NCBI GenBank assembly: GCA_949316235.1
Contig: OX438742.1
Location: forward strand, 11,097,315 to 11,161,314
From: Oegoconia quadripuncta
Lineage: Eukaryota > Arthropoda > Insecta > Lepidoptera > Autostichidae
DNA: 64,000 nucleotides
Direction: 5' to 3'
Positions 49,301-51,605 of the stretch are shown one piece after another (within the stretch, counting starts at the first letter, position 1; every line of letters begins with the position of its first letter). The notes under the pieces are model-generated. The model saw only the letters and a list, made by a program, of their open reading frames with translations. It searched no databases and was not told the DNA's origin. The position numbers and the translations under genes are program-made.

Positions 49301-49616
49301 TAATTTACAGATTATAAATCCTATCAGTATCTTAAAGATTGATGAGAGTGGAAGAAGCAAAAGTAGTATTCAGGAGCGTTCAAATGGGAATAGCTATACT
49401 ATATATTATAGGACTCCAAATATGAGGCATTCTGTGTGCAGTCGCACAGAAAACTGTCCATCACTGTCACTCACATCGGCAATGCGGAAGGTTATTTTCC
49501 AACTAATTTTAAAATAACACTCCTTTTTTGTAGCAGTCGTGTAATTAGACAAAAACGTCTGTAACATTGATTTCTTTTTTTTTTTCAGATCAACCACACC
49601 CGTACAACAAAGATAG
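4143..49616 (+). CDS. Fhos: FHOD-class formin, whole gene (18 coding exons, 1245 aa)
   Basis: An actin assembly factor: in this family the FH2 dimer binds and elongates or bundles actin filaments, FH1 brings profilin-actin, and DID-DAD binding keeps the protein inactive until released. Joining the exons listed separately (4143-4367, 20782-20891, 34219-34277, 37885-38069, 39266-39747, 39828-39928, 40610-41047, 41219-41500, 41586-42115, 42445-42651, 42827-42949, 43041-43298, 43602-43819, 44180-44366, 44823-44953, 45810-45928, 48253-48307, 49589-49616) gives one frame. Domains: GBD-like about 1-130, armadillo DID/FH3 about 115-355, linker 355-690 with basic patches and Asn-Gly repeats, FH1 693-732, FH2 about 750-1120, DAD about 1183-1210. 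Length is close to vertebrate FHOD1. In flies and vertebrates this class acts in muscle sarcomeres and stress fibres. FH1 is short for a formin. Exon limits are by splice signal and phase, not by transcripts. Confidence 0.95.
4427..4832 (+). mobile_element. Mariner-type MITE, copy 2
   Basis: The element starts with a degenerate CGAAATTGGCGTTTTG end and finishes with the inverse of TTAGGTCTTTACCTATGAAA before a TA. Its body is nearly identical to the inverted copy at 2919-3304. It lies about 60 bases after the exon 1 donor. It has no coding capacity. A mori/cecropia-type mariner source is inferred from the TTAGGTC ends. Confidence 0.75.
4900..5757 (+). mobile_element. Long-inverted-repeat DNA transposon, copy A (858 bp)
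   Basis: Begins CAGGGCGTCCCAAAG and ends with its inverse, with TA on both sides as in Tc1/mariner insertions. The left arm (4900-5168) and right arm (5490-5757) are inverted copies with only about three mismatches over 268 bases. The 320-base centre carries the end of a degraded transposase frame ([19 protein letters not shown] then HFEHLIN). Copies B and C are almost the same in the arms but have other sequence at the left of the centre. Confidence 0.9.
5888..6190 (+). repeat. Fold-back element family 2, partial copy
   Basis: Contains AGTCCAGTAAGGATA, ACTTCCTATAATCTCAAAGG and TAGCTTGCTTTAGATATAG, shared with copies at 12964-13411, 22415-22832 and 54776-55195. Only one side is present here. 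No coding content. The superfamily is unknown. Confidence 0.65.
6420..6669 (+). repeat. SINE family beta (tRNA-derived), diverged copy
   Basis: Has a B-box-like GGGTTCGATTCCCAGGC, then the body with GGCATGTGAAGTCCCCAACC and a terminal GGGATGTTGATGGGCTGATG-like tail. Inverted relatives lie at 17360-17630 and 32786-33055. The A-box part is eroded. Confidence 0.7.
6670..7574. other. Intron 1 stretch without recognisable features
   Basis: AT-rich sequence. A motif AAATTTGCATAC-type repeat and a GTTCGTATGTAAGTTG block recur elsewhere (about 55348). Nothing codes convincingly on either strand. Confidence 0.4.
7575..7812 (-). repeat. SINE family gamma (tRNA-derived)
   Basis: On the minus strand a GTGTAGCGGATAGTGACCC A-box-like start is followed by a GCGGGTTCGAATCTCGCGAC B-box, then the TATTTGTGTGATGAATATGA body and an AT-rich tail. 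Relatives sit at 3330-3445 and 56100-56260. The tRNA-like promoter is visible; the tRNA source is not determined. Confidence 0.75.
7940..8115 (-). repeat. LINE 3'-end fragment
   Basis: Shares AAATGCTTTGTTTTGTACCTA, ACATTTTTTAAGCTACTGC and an AAGAAACTCGAAGGGTTGCT block with 22290-22390 and 33540-33580. Such blocks are common 3' ends of lepidopteran LINEs (from memory). Confidence 0.5.
8466..8563 (-). repeat. Fragment of the same LINE family as at 1-2726
   Basis: This 98-base stretch aligns with 100-197 of the window: the CGCTCGTTTCTGCARAACAA and TCCGCGGCATTTCCC blocks are shared. It corresponds to the tail after the reverse transcriptase, with several substitutions, so it is an older copy. 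Confidence 0.75.
9143..9174. repeat. Perfect 14-bp inverted repeat with CGAA loop
   Basis: The arms TTAAGGTTTATATT and AATATAAACCTTAA flank a four-base CGAA. The structure is visible directly. No role can be assigned. Confidence 0.85.
9208..9300 (-). repeat. Common lepidopteran repeat end
   Basis: CTAGCTTTCCGCCCGCGACT followed by TCGTCCGCGTGG is the conserved terminus of an abundant repeat; inverse forms end near 14762 and 21724 in this window. It is probably RTE- or SINE-derived. Confidence 0.6.
9301..12954. other. Intron 1, largely featureless
   Basis: I see no convincing exon or intact element. A CpG-richer patch lies at about 10370-10510 (CGCGGCGCGAGCGC near 10481) and could be regulatory, but no motif decides this. 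Stretches near 11195-11350 recur near 20540-20600 in related form. Confidence 0.4.
12964..13411. mobile_element. Fold-back element family 2, full copy
   Basis: Starts ACTTCCTATAATCTTAAAG and ends with the inverse of a related end (AAAGGCCGTGATGTTTTGCA). Internal blocks such as AGCTTGCTTTAG and ACCACTGTGAA appear in both orientations, so the element is two long imperfect arms. The ends resemble those at 22415-22832 and 54776-55195. Confidence 0.7.
13437..14544. other. Intron 1 stretch, short local repeats only
   Basis: At 13480-13620 there are several tandem variants of CGAAATTTGAAA / GATATTCACG. Otherwise I see nothing that codes or matches a family. Confidence 0.4.
14545..14766 (+). repeat. 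Abundant lepidopteran repeat (GAAGCCGCGGG end)
   Basis: Contains TGTTTGTTTGTTGCTCAATC, AACGGATGAACGGATTTGGA and the terminal GGCGAAGCCGCGGGCGGC. A relative lies at 21500-21726. The type is recognised from memory; it is usually seen as short non-coding copies. Confidence 0.65.
14924..15219. repeat. Direct repeat pair of about 46 bp, 250 bp apart
   Basis: CTACACAATCGTCTAAATAT and the following TTAATGCTATTCTGCTGTTT occur at 14924-14969 and again at 15174-15219 in the same orientation. The intervening and following sequences do not match. Confidence 0.85.
15300..16030. other. Intron 1, repeat debris
   Basis: A GAATTGAGAACCTCCTAATT block (15376) and CCATGGGAGAGGCTTGTGCC (15537) are ends of common lepidopteran repeats. 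No coding sequence was found. Confidence 0.45.
16036..16287 (+). repeat. LINE-like 3' end with long A-run
   Basis: GGAGGCCTATGTTCAGCAGT followed by GGACGTCCTGTGGCC is a typical lepidopteran LINE tail. The uninterrupted A-run at 16260-16286 lies a little further on. The A-run could be a separate retrotransposed tail. Confidence 0.55.
16288..17359. other. Intron 1, repeat debris
   Basis: AACCAGCCAAGTGCGATTCG (16318) resembles the start of the repeat at 23676. Blocks around 16560-16740 (AAACGGCTTGAGCGATTTC, GCATGGTGTCGTTACATTCG) recur at 21420-21480 and 46260-46390. No gene is seen. Confidence 0.45.
17360..17630 (-). repeat. SINE family beta (tRNA-derived)
   Basis: On the minus strand TCGGTGGCTCAGCGGTTATA is an A-box-like start; the body carries CCCCAACCCGCATTGGGCC and the end is GGGATGTTTACGGGCTGATA before GATGATGA. 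Close to the copy at 32786-33055. Confidence 0.75.
17635..18930. other. Intron 1, nothing recognised
   Basis: No convincing exon or repeat family was identified. Minor open frames on both strands lack coding character. Confidence 0.35.
18931..19215 (+). other. GC-rich island inside intron 1
   Basis: The stretch 18955-19160 is clearly GC-richer than its surroundings (AGCGCTGGCGGCGCGCC, CGCACGTGCGCTAGCGC). One plus frame is open for 73 codons, with no domain. It could be an alternative promoter or non-coding first exon, but no splice donor of the right phase decides it. Confidence 0.3.
19216..20781. other. Intron 1, 3' part with repeat fragments
   Basis: A family-gamma-like AGCGGGATTTGAACCCATAA box lies at 19528, and a CATCATCATAATCAATCTCT LINE-like tail at 19590. 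ACTGCCGAATTGTGAACCTC at 20283 is a common repeat end. No coding sequence was found. Confidence 0.45.
20782..20891 (+). CDS. Fhos: Fhos exon 2: second part of GBD-like domain (aa 76-112)
   Basis: The exon follows TTGTTGTTACAG and ends at GTACGT, in phase 2. It reads [19 protein letters not shown] then [17 protein letters not shown], matching the FHOD pattern of LxDCALQV, a Tyr-Leu-Asp and an acidic LEGF-type helix. The run of Asp/Glu is typical. Intron 2 after it is 13.3 kb. Confidence 0.92.
20892..21499. other. Start of intron 2, repeat debris
   Basis: GAACGGCTTAACCGATTTCC (21079) and AGTCGAAACGACAAG are pieces of a repeat also seen at 56840-57020. GACACTCCAGGTATCAAGAC (21417) resembles 16690 and 46300. 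No exon is visible. Confidence 0.45.
21500..21726 (+). repeat. Abundant lepidopteran repeat (GACGAAGTCGCGGG end)
   Basis: Contains CACTGGACGGATCGGGCTG, AAATTTGGCATGCAGGTAGA and terminal CGCGGACGAAGTCGCGGG. Related to 14545-14766. Confidence 0.65.
22290..22390 (+). repeat. LINE 3'-end fragment
   Basis: Shares TGAACAAGCAGTAGCGT and GTGTACCTACAAAATAAATC with the inverse fragment at 7940-8115. Confidence 0.5.
22415..22832. mobile_element. Fold-back element family 2, full copy
   Basis: The left end ACTTCCTATAATTTTAAAGG and the inverse right end (TTTCCTATAATTTTTAAGTT) are inverted versions of each other. GCTTCCTTTAGATATAATAT and the AGATCTTAGCATCTTC block match the other copies. No coding capacity. 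Confidence 0.7.
22833..23675. other. Intron 2, repeat debris
   Basis: CACCCAAACGCTAATATTTG and ACCCCATTTGGGATAAAGG (22860-22920) recur in inverse form at 28800-28870. No gene is seen. Confidence 0.4.
23676..24066 (+). repeat. Lepidopteran CCAAGTGCG/GGTTCCGTA repeat
   Basis: Starts GGCCAAGTGCGTGTCAAGC and GGGGTTCCGTACCGGC and ends with GGACGGAGAGACAGACAGAC. These are hallmarks of one very abundant lepidopteran non-coding repeat. The class is uncertain. Confidence 0.65.
24067..25890. other. Intron 2, mostly unique sequence upstream of the candidate extra exon
   Basis: A GC-richer part at 24100-24910 includes a plus frame of 66 codons from the ATG at 24710, with no domain and no phase-compatible donor. 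A strong-looking acceptor (TCTCCCCTCAG, 24616) leads into an early stop in the phase left by exon 2. The sequence at 25660-25720 (GCGCACGCGCAGCACAGTTG) might serve as a promoter for the exon at 25910. Confidence 0.4.
25910..26199 (+). CDS. Fhos: Candidate alternative first exon or cassette exon of Fhos
   Basis: A plus frame opens at ATG 25910 (second ATG at 25973) and reaches a GTGAGT donor at 26200 in phase 2, exactly the phase that the exon at 34219 accepts. The product would be 75-96 new residues, Ser/Asp/Glu-rich at the end ([19 protein letters not shown]), joined to [13 protein letters not shown] at the start of the DID. If instead the CACAG at 25886-25890 acts as acceptor, 25891-26199 is 309 bases with phase 2 on both sides, and could be inserted between exons 2 and 3 without a frameshift. 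The translation is not transposon-like. Known: fly Fhos has several isoforms with different N-termini. Inferred: its use here. Confidence 0.55.
26206..27024. other. Intron 2, repeat debris
   Basis: GATGGCGTTGTGTGTGGGTC (26543) and the GTATGTGTGTCTGTCTGTGG block with AAAAAGAGGGATGTTATAA (26780-26835) are typical pieces of a common lepidopteran repeat. No gene is seen. Confidence 0.45.
27025..27296 (+). repeat. SINE family alpha (tRNA-derived), copy 1
   Basis: Starts CCGCCTCCGTGGCACAATG (A-box-like), has the B-box GCGGGTTCGATCCCCAG at about 27079, and a body with GGTTGGTGGTAGGGCATTTT and ATCAGAGATAAGATAGCCAG, ending CACTTAACATCAGGTGTGAT. The same order recurs at 28074, 46684, 47861 and 55566, the last three inverted. 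Confidence 0.8.
27297..28073. other. Intron 2, no recognised feature
   Basis: GTCGTTTTTCGTCGGAAGTT at 27341 is part of a common repeat end. Nothing codes convincingly. Confidence 0.4.
28074..28334 (+). repeat. SINE family alpha, copy 2
   Basis: Starts AATCGCCTTTGTGGCTCAAT, has GCGGGTTCGATCCCCAGCGG and GTCAGAGATAAAATAGCCAG, and ends CACTTAACATGCTTTGATTG. It is about 780 bases from copy 1 in the same orientation. Confidence 0.8.
28335..29714. other. Intron 2, repeat debris
   Basis: 28490-28700 holds three diverged copies of a CGTTTTGCTCCCA / CGTTTCGCTCCCATG motif with ACGGTCGT blocks. 28780-29010 is the inverse relative of 22860-22920. A common repeat end (CTCAATTCGCCGTTTGTATT) lies at 29350. 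Confidence 0.45.
29721..29734. repeat. Poly-G run
   Basis: An uninterrupted run of about 14 G in otherwise AT-rich intron sequence. It may be a replication-slippage site or an assembly weak point. Confidence 0.8.
29915..30455 (-). pseudogene. Mariner-type transposase, N-terminal half, frameshifted
   Basis: The minus strand from ATG about 30451 reads [13 protein letters not shown], then shifts frame into [15 protein letters not shown] and [18 protein letters not shown] with [11 protein letters not shown], the paired helix-turn-helix DNA-binding region of mariner transposases. Further on, SQIQKILHE is found only in a neighbouring frame, so at least two small frameshifts exist. The catalytic D,D34D part is not found; downstream sequence is unrelated. 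The element is dead. It lies inside intron 2, antisense to the formin. Confidence 0.85.
30456..30625 (-). mobile_element. 5' end of the broken mariner element
   Basis: The bases before the transposase start run to a probable terminus near 30625, where the minus strand reads ATGGGGCACACTAAAAGTTT beside a TA. The opposite terminus was not found, so the inverted-repeat claim cannot be tested within the window. Confidence 0.4.
30626..31454. other. Intron 2, nothing recognised
   Basis: AT-rich; a short palindromic CAGCTGACAGCTG-type cluster lies at 31195-31245. No gene or repeat family was identified. Confidence 0.35.
31455..32323 (+). mobile_element. Long-inverted-repeat DNA transposon, copy B (869 bp)
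   Basis: Same ends (CAGGGCGTCCC and inverse) with TA on both sides, and the same roughly 268-base arms as copy A, in the same orientation. The centre differs from copy A by a short replacement near 31829 (TACCCACTTCATAAAATAGG in place of GTTGCAAACAG). The arms differ from those of copy A by almost nothing, which points to recent movement. Confidence 0.9.
32324..32785. other. Intron 2, unassigned open stretch
   Basis: A 79-codon plus frame (32479-32715) with no recognised domain includes CGGGTGTCGTAAAAGAGAGG, a block known from lepidopteran repeats. I consider it non-coding. Confidence 0.4.
32786..33055 (-). repeat. SINE family beta, best copy
   Basis: Minus strand: TCGGTGGCTCAGCGGTTAAG, then a B-box-like CTTCGATTCCCGAGCAGG, then the GTGAAGTCCCCAACCCGC body, ending GGGATGTTTACGGGCTGATG with GATGATG repeats. 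This order defines the family in this window. Confidence 0.8.
33056..34218. other. End of intron 2, repeat debris
   Basis: AAAAGAGCAACCCTTGAGTTTC (33553) is a LINE 3' piece. ACCCGACTCCCCAAGAAAGG with AGGGTAATATTTTTAGAGTG (33799-33840) is a repeat end also seen near 21765 and 46195. No exon was found. Confidence 0.45.
34219..34277 (+). CDS. Fhos: Fhos exon 3: start of DID/FH3 (aa 112-132)
   Basis: After TTTTCGATTTCAG the exon completes the Ser codon from exon 2 and reads [19 protein letters not shown], one of the most conserved FHOD signatures ([12 protein letters not shown]). It ends in phase 1 at GTAAGT. It is also the join point for the candidate exon at 25910-26199. Confidence 0.93.
34278..35216. 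other. Intron 3, repeat debris
   Basis: A LINE-tail piece GACGTCCACTGCTGGACAAA (34959), and AAGTTTCATTAGAATCGGTT (35083) that recurs at 59985-60010. No coding sequence. Confidence 0.45.
35217..35375 (+). repeat. SINE family alpha, 5'-truncated copy
   Basis: Contains GGTTGGTGGTAGGGCATTTT and the terminal CATCTTCACTTAACATCAGG with GTGTGATTGAGG, but lacks the A and B boxes. Confidence 0.7.
35376..37479. other. Intron 3, mostly unassigned
   Basis: 36050-36210 carries a palindromic repeat (AATAACCCTCTCAACATTGA and its relatives) also present at 56545-56690. A CATCATCATATCAGCCGTAA tail of a SINE beta-like element lies at 37186. No exon with the right phase was found. Confidence 0.4.
37480..37805 (+). 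repeat. Unclassified repeat, copy 1
   Basis: Blocks CACAAAGACATCTAAATTAC, TATTTCGGTGGCACTATTT, GAGGATTCCAGCAACAC and TTTTTGTGTATTCTAGACTC occur in the same order and orientation at 51280-51605. The type is unknown. Confidence 0.65.
37885..38069 (+). CDS. Fhos: Fhos exon 4: DID armadillo repeats (aa 132-193)
   Basis: Starts after CTTTTTCCAG, completes a Glu codon and reads [20 protein letters not shown], then [31 protein letters not shown]. This is the diaphanous-inhibitory armadillo fold that binds the DAD. Ends in phase 0 at GTAATA. Confidence 0.94.
38070..39265. other. Intron 4
   Basis: AT-rich. An inverted pair of GATCTGTGCTTGAGC-type and GAGATCTCTGCTTGAG sequences lies at 38220-38345. 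A LINE-like TTTAACACTCTATTGCATAT block lies at 38754. No coding sequence. Confidence 0.4.
39266..39747 (+). CDS. Fhos: Fhos exon 5: rest of DID/FH3 (aa 194-354)
   Basis: This long exon reads [58 protein letters not shown] and [17 protein letters not shown], all strongly FHOD-like. It closes with [19 protein letters not shown], the dimerisation-side helix. Ends in phase 2 at GTATGT. Confidence 0.95.
39828..39928 (+). CDS. Fhos: Fhos exon 6: basic linker (aa 354-387)
   Basis: Begins after ATTTTTCCAG with [17 protein letters not shown] and continues with [12 protein letters not shown], a strongly basic stretch with possible basophilic kinase sites (RRRSL). Intron 5 before it is only 80 bases. 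Ends in phase 1 at GTACTT. Confidence 0.88.
39929..40609. other. Intron 6
   Basis: No exon or repeat family is clear. A 40290-40400 block (TGGGAGACTCTGAAGGAGCA) is GC-richer and looks like a LINE fragment, but was not assigned. Confidence 0.35.
40610..41047 (+). CDS. Fhos: Fhos exon 7: linker with Asn-Gly-Tyr minisatellite (aa 388-533)
   Basis: Starts after CTAACAACCAACAG and is open throughout. It contains a charged helix-like [20 protein letters not shown] followed at aa 463-500 by repeats of about seven residues ([28 protein letters not shown]). At DNA level these are 21-base units (about 40834-40947). It ends [15 protein letters not shown] in phase 1. The donor GTTTGT is weak. Confidence 0.86.
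40834..40947 (+). repeat. Coding minisatellite, 21-bp units
   Basis: Units beginning AATGGAAATTAT or AATGGAACATAT repeat four to five times in register with the reading frame. They encode Asn-Gly-x-Tyr repeats in the disordered linker. Confidence 0.85.
41219..41500 (+). CDS. Fhos: Fhos exon 8: linker (aa 534-627)
   Basis: After TTTGTAATAG the exon reads [53 protein letters not shown] and [17 protein letters not shown]. Its length and position correspond to the region before FH1 in FHOD proteins. SPVSPTTP is a proline-directed site cluster. Ends in phase 1 at GTAAAA. Confidence 0.9.
41586..42115 (+). CDS. Fhos: Fhos exon 9: FH1 and start of FH2 (aa 628-804)
   Basis: Contains an acidic block ([17 protein letters not shown]) like the FHOD LDFSDLxEDED motif, then FH1 with three modest proline runs ([23 protein letters not shown]). 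FH2 begins [11 protein letters not shown], followed by [20 protein letters not shown]. Ends in phase 0 at GTTTGT. The FH1 is short, with a single run of six prolines. Confidence 0.95.
42116..42444. other. Intron 9
   Basis: 329 bases of AT-rich intron; nothing else is seen. Confidence 0.6.
42445..42651 (+). CDS. Fhos: Fhos exon 10: FH2 (aa 805-873)
   Basis: Reads [19 protein letters not shown], the FH2 knob motif with the INI core whose Ile contacts actin in other formins, then [17 protein letters not shown]. Acceptor CTATTTCAG, donor GTAAAA, phase 0 on both sides. Confidence 0.95.
42827..42949 (+). CDS. Fhos: Fhos exon 11: FH2 (aa 874-914)
   Basis: Reads [19 protein letters not shown], then [15 protein letters not shown], matching the FHOD block LG-AE-FL-TLASI and LWxFKLDxD. 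Acceptor TTTTTACAG, donor GTAAGT, phase 0 on both sides. Confidence 0.95.
43041..43298 (+). CDS. Fhos: Fhos exon 12: FH2 core (aa 915-1000)
   Basis: Contains [16 protein letters not shown] and [20 protein letters not shown] with [16 protein letters not shown]. This is the FH2 signature in which most formins have GNxxN; here it is GSFLNGS, with Ser in place of the usual Asn. Donor GTTAGT. Confidence 0.95.
43299..43601. other. Intron 12
   Basis: 303 bases; no feature beyond splice signals (acceptor TAATATTCCAG). Confidence 0.6.
43602..43819 (+). CDS. Fhos: Fhos exon 13: FH2 C-terminal helices (aa 1001-1073)
   Basis: Reads [38 protein letters not shown] and [15 protein letters not shown], matching the helical end of FHOD FH2 domains. 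The donor GTAGAT is weak. Phase 2. Confidence 0.93.
43820..44179. other. Intron 13
   Basis: 360 bases of AT-rich intron. The acceptor used is GATATAG; an alternative TTATAG lies six bases upstream and would add two residues in frame. Confidence 0.55.
44180..44366 (+). CDS. Fhos: Fhos exon 14: end of FH2 (aa 1073-1135)
   Basis: Completes a Ser codon and reads [39 protein letters not shown] and [15 protein letters not shown]. The last block ([10 protein letters not shown]) is diagnostic for FHOD-class formins. Ends in phase 0 at GTAAGT. A perfect inverted repeat starts 16 bases into the following intron. Confidence 0.95.
44382..44424 (+). repeat. Perfect 19-bp intronic hairpin next to a splice donor
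   Basis: TCGATGGAGTTTATAAATA and its exact inverse flank the five bases CACAA. The stem begins 16 bases after the first base of the exon 14 donor (44367). It would form a stable stem-loop in the pre-mRNA. It is not part of a repeat I recognise. Confidence 0.95.
44425..44822. other. Rest of intron 14
   Basis: No repeat family or exon is seen. Confidence 0.5.
44823..44953 (+). CDS. Fhos: Fhos exon 15: post-FH2 region (aa 1136-1179)
   Basis: Reads [20 protein letters not shown], then [14 protein letters not shown], ending in phase 2 at GTGAGT. The acceptor is CTAATTTCTAG. It corresponds to the variable segment between FH2 and DAD. Confidence 0.88.
44954..45809. other. Intron 15
   Basis: A plus frame from 44954 continues as an unspliced read-through but is not conserved in type. 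No repeat family is clear. The acceptor used is TTTCTTTTGCAG. Confidence 0.45.
45810..45928 (+). CDS. Fhos: Fhos exon 16: DAD autoregulatory domain (aa 1179-1219)
   Basis: Reads [20 protein letters not shown] and [19 protein letters not shown]. The DDEI-ESLV-SVT core matches the FHOD DAD (DEIMDLLVQSVT), followed by a basic cluster that binds the DID. In vertebrate FHOD1 the basic cluster holds ROCK phosphorylation sites that release autoinhibition; here the only hydroxyl residue in the cluster is the Ser of RIRIS. Ends in phase 1 at GTAAGC. Confidence 0.93.
45929..46683. other. Intron 16, first part
   Basis: A repeat piece with CCAAGGAAGAGGGTAATGTT and GTGCATGGTCTCGTTGAATT (46195-46390) is related to sequences at 16570-16740 and 33799. 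No exon. Confidence 0.5.
46684..46933 (-). repeat. SINE family alpha, inverted copy
   Basis: Minus strand starts at TAACCGCCCTTGCGGCTAAT, has the B-box GCGGGTTCGATTCCCAGCGG and ends at CACTTAACATCAGGCGTGAT. Confidence 0.78.
46985..47095 (+). repeat. 5S rRNA-like sequence (pseudogene or 5S-derived SINE)
   Basis: The stretch TAGCGAAGTTAAGTAACG, CCCGGTCAGTTCTTGGATGG and GTGACCGC follows the order of the internal promoter half of 5S rRNA (A box, IE, C box). The first 40 bases (TACTCGTGGCGCAATTGCAT) do not look like 5S and may be tRNA-like. Mutations in the 5S part and the missing 5' half rule out a functional 5S gene. Confidence 0.7.
47861..48162 (-). repeat. SINE family alpha, inverted copy
   Basis: Contains CAATCACACCTGATGTTAAG, GGGGAACTGGCTATCTTATC and GGGGATCGACCCCGCGACC (inverse B-box, one base changed). 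The A-box end is eroded near 48160. It lies about 90 bases before Fhos exon 17. Confidence 0.78.
48253..48307 (+). CDS. Fhos: Fhos exon 17: C-terminal tail (aa 1219-1237)
   Basis: After TTTTTCCACTTACAG the exon completes a Leu codon and reads [17 protein letters not shown], ending in phase 2 at GTAAGT. No domain. RSRDGT is a possible basophilic kinase site. The intron that follows holds a long palindrome. Confidence 0.75.
48308..49588. other. Intron 17
   Basis: Holds the palindrome at 48909-48978, with a repeat piece (GGCGTTGTGTGTGTGTATCC) downstream of it that recurs in inverse form at 56960-57000. The acceptor at the end has a long T-run (TTTTTTTTTTTCAG). Confidence 0.55.
48909..48978. repeat. 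Long imperfect palindrome, 33-base arms
   Basis: CGTGTCGGGGTTGTTGTCG and the matching CGACGACAACCCCGACACG, continued by AACAGATTAGA-type inner arms, flank the four bases CCGA. Only about three mismatches occur in 33 positions. It lies at the edge of a common repeat. Confidence 0.85.
49589..49616 (+). CDS. Fhos: Fhos exon 18: last codons and stop (aa 1237-1245)
   Basis: A strong acceptor (T-run then CAG) leads to GSTTPVQQR and TAG at 49614-49616. Only this phase closes the frame correctly from exon 17. A short C-terminal exon of this kind may be subject to alternative splicing. Confidence 0.78.
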
Positions 49617-51024
49617 TGCTACGTAGATTTAAAATTCAAAATTATTATCTAAGTATTTATTAAAATATTTCTTAGCGAATCTCATTCCGCACTTGTCCAT
49701 GCTTGCTCGGAATCCTTTGTTATTACAAAGATGGTACCTACAGTGAGAATCAAAAGAGAAATAAGTCGAAATCCCCAGTAATTTGCCTAAAGTTATGAGT
49801 AGAACTCACTGGTGAAAACGAGGCAGCAAAGATTTCGAGACAGTTTAAGTATACCTATTGATAATATTACTTAGATATCTCGATGTGATAGTATTACGAA
49901 TAAATTGAATTTAAAAGAAATATCCGACTGTACCTACTCCACAATGTATCAGTGAAATGAAAATTAATACATTTTTATCAATATAGGTGTACCTACTTAT
50001 GTTAATCTCAAGTTGCTCACCTTAGAATATATTCTAGTGTACTAGTATATTGCTCACTATCGCTTCAAAACATGCACACTGTAACCTATCAACTACGCGT
50101 ACGCATAGATAGATAACTACAAAATTATCCTATTGCCAACACTGTAATATAATATGGTCGATATTGTTAAATAGTAAGGATGTGTTCTATCGTTTTCTAT
50201 TTCCAAGTAAAATTATTATATATGGATCTTTCCCAATAGAATAGTCGACACCTTTACAACTCCATTGTCTTATTTAGTAGAATTTCCGCTCGACCCATTA
50301 GGTAACTGAAATTAGTAACCAAATGGGAATATATTTGTCTGCATTGCATTCGAATCCTCTTATTCAATGAGTTTATTACACTTTTCACTGTTTATTTTTA
50401 TTAAATGGACACAGAACAATAATTTTAATTTATTTGTTTTTAGATCGAAACAGATTTAATTTCGAATATCTGTTCTATAATTTATGACTTTTAAAAATTT
50501 TTAGCTGTTTATAAGGAACCATGTGAACATTTAATCATTATTTGTGACATTTATTATTGCATAAGCGGCAAATTCAATGTAATTTCGTTTGTCTGTCTAA
50601 ATGTATGTAAATATTGGTGTATATACCTACCTAACTTCGATATTATGACCTTTATGGACTGTAATGTAATATATGTATGTGTTCAAAGTATGTACTTATA
50701 AAAGTTTTTCTTGGACTGTGAAACTATTTTTCAAAAATAGATTATCTTAATGTATCAGTGGGTTTTGTTAGCATGATAATTACATTATATTACAAACGGT
50801 TAAGTAGTACTTTGAAAGTACTAAACTCATTTTTTTAATTAATTTCACAAATTTAAAAGATCTAGTGACGTTTTTTTTAATGTGGTAACAAAAATATATG
50901 TAGATTCATCATAATTCATACTTATAATCTGTTTTACTTAAGATCTAATACATACCTAACTGTAATATTGTGTATTGTCTGAAATCTTTTTGTAAAAAAA
51001 TAAATTGTAGACATATACATTGAG
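49617..51024 (+). other. Fhos: Probable 3' UTR of Fhos
   Basis: This 1.4 kb stretch is AT-rich and free of the repeat families seen on both sides. Two AATAAA signals fit: near 49899 and near 50998. The second is followed by a GT/T-rich GAGGAGTTTTATTGTTTTG and fits a distal cleavage site near 51020. Confidence 0.6.
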
Positions 51025-51045
51025 GAGTTTTATTGTTTTGTATTT
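50998..51045 (+). terminator. Candidate polyadenylation site of Fhos
   Basis: AATAAA in TAAAAAAATAAATTGTAGAC, then a T/G-rich element 25-45 bases downstream. A proximal alternative is AATAAA at about 49899. Confidence 0.5.
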
Positions 51046-51089
51046 CATGAATGTAACGGGGACACCCATCATCGTCAGCCTGTCATCAT

Positions 51090-51605
51090 GGCTACTTATT
51101 AGCATCTATACACCCTTTACCTTTAGCATCAAGATAAATGCTAAGAAGATAGAAGGTCAATCGCATTTCTTTGTTCTCCGTGTGTGTTTTGCGTAGAATA
51201 CGATACATTCCATCCTCGTGGACAAAATCGACCGGTTTAGATTTTCTTGTCAAGCCTACTAACAGTCCGTCATGTGTGCTTCTCACAAAGACATCTAAAT
51301 AACTTCGTTGCTTTTGAAGAAATCTAGGCACTTGCTATATTTCGGTGGCACTTTTGGGTTATAAATAATAATCATATGTAAAGCAGTCTCTCTGCGTATT
51401 GACAATGAGGATTCCAGCAACACATACATAAAGTCACGCCTGTATCCCATAAGGGTAGGTAGAGAGCCCATGCTCGCTTAAAATATTGATTAACTGTGAC
51501 TAGTGGCACTATTTTGTTTATTTGGGAACTATTTGCAACTACTTCAGTACAGCTTTCAAAATAGCTGAATTCCACTTTGTGTATTCTAACATCACACACG
51601 CGATC
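51090..51605 (+). repeat. Unclassified repeat, copy 2
   Basis: Shares the ordered blocks CACAAAGACATCTAAATAAC, TATTTCGGTGGCACTTTT, GAGGATTCCAGCAACACA and TTTGTGTATTCTAACATCAC with 37480-37805. It also holds AAGTCACGCCTGTATCCCAT, frequent in lepidopteran LINEs. Confidence 0.6.
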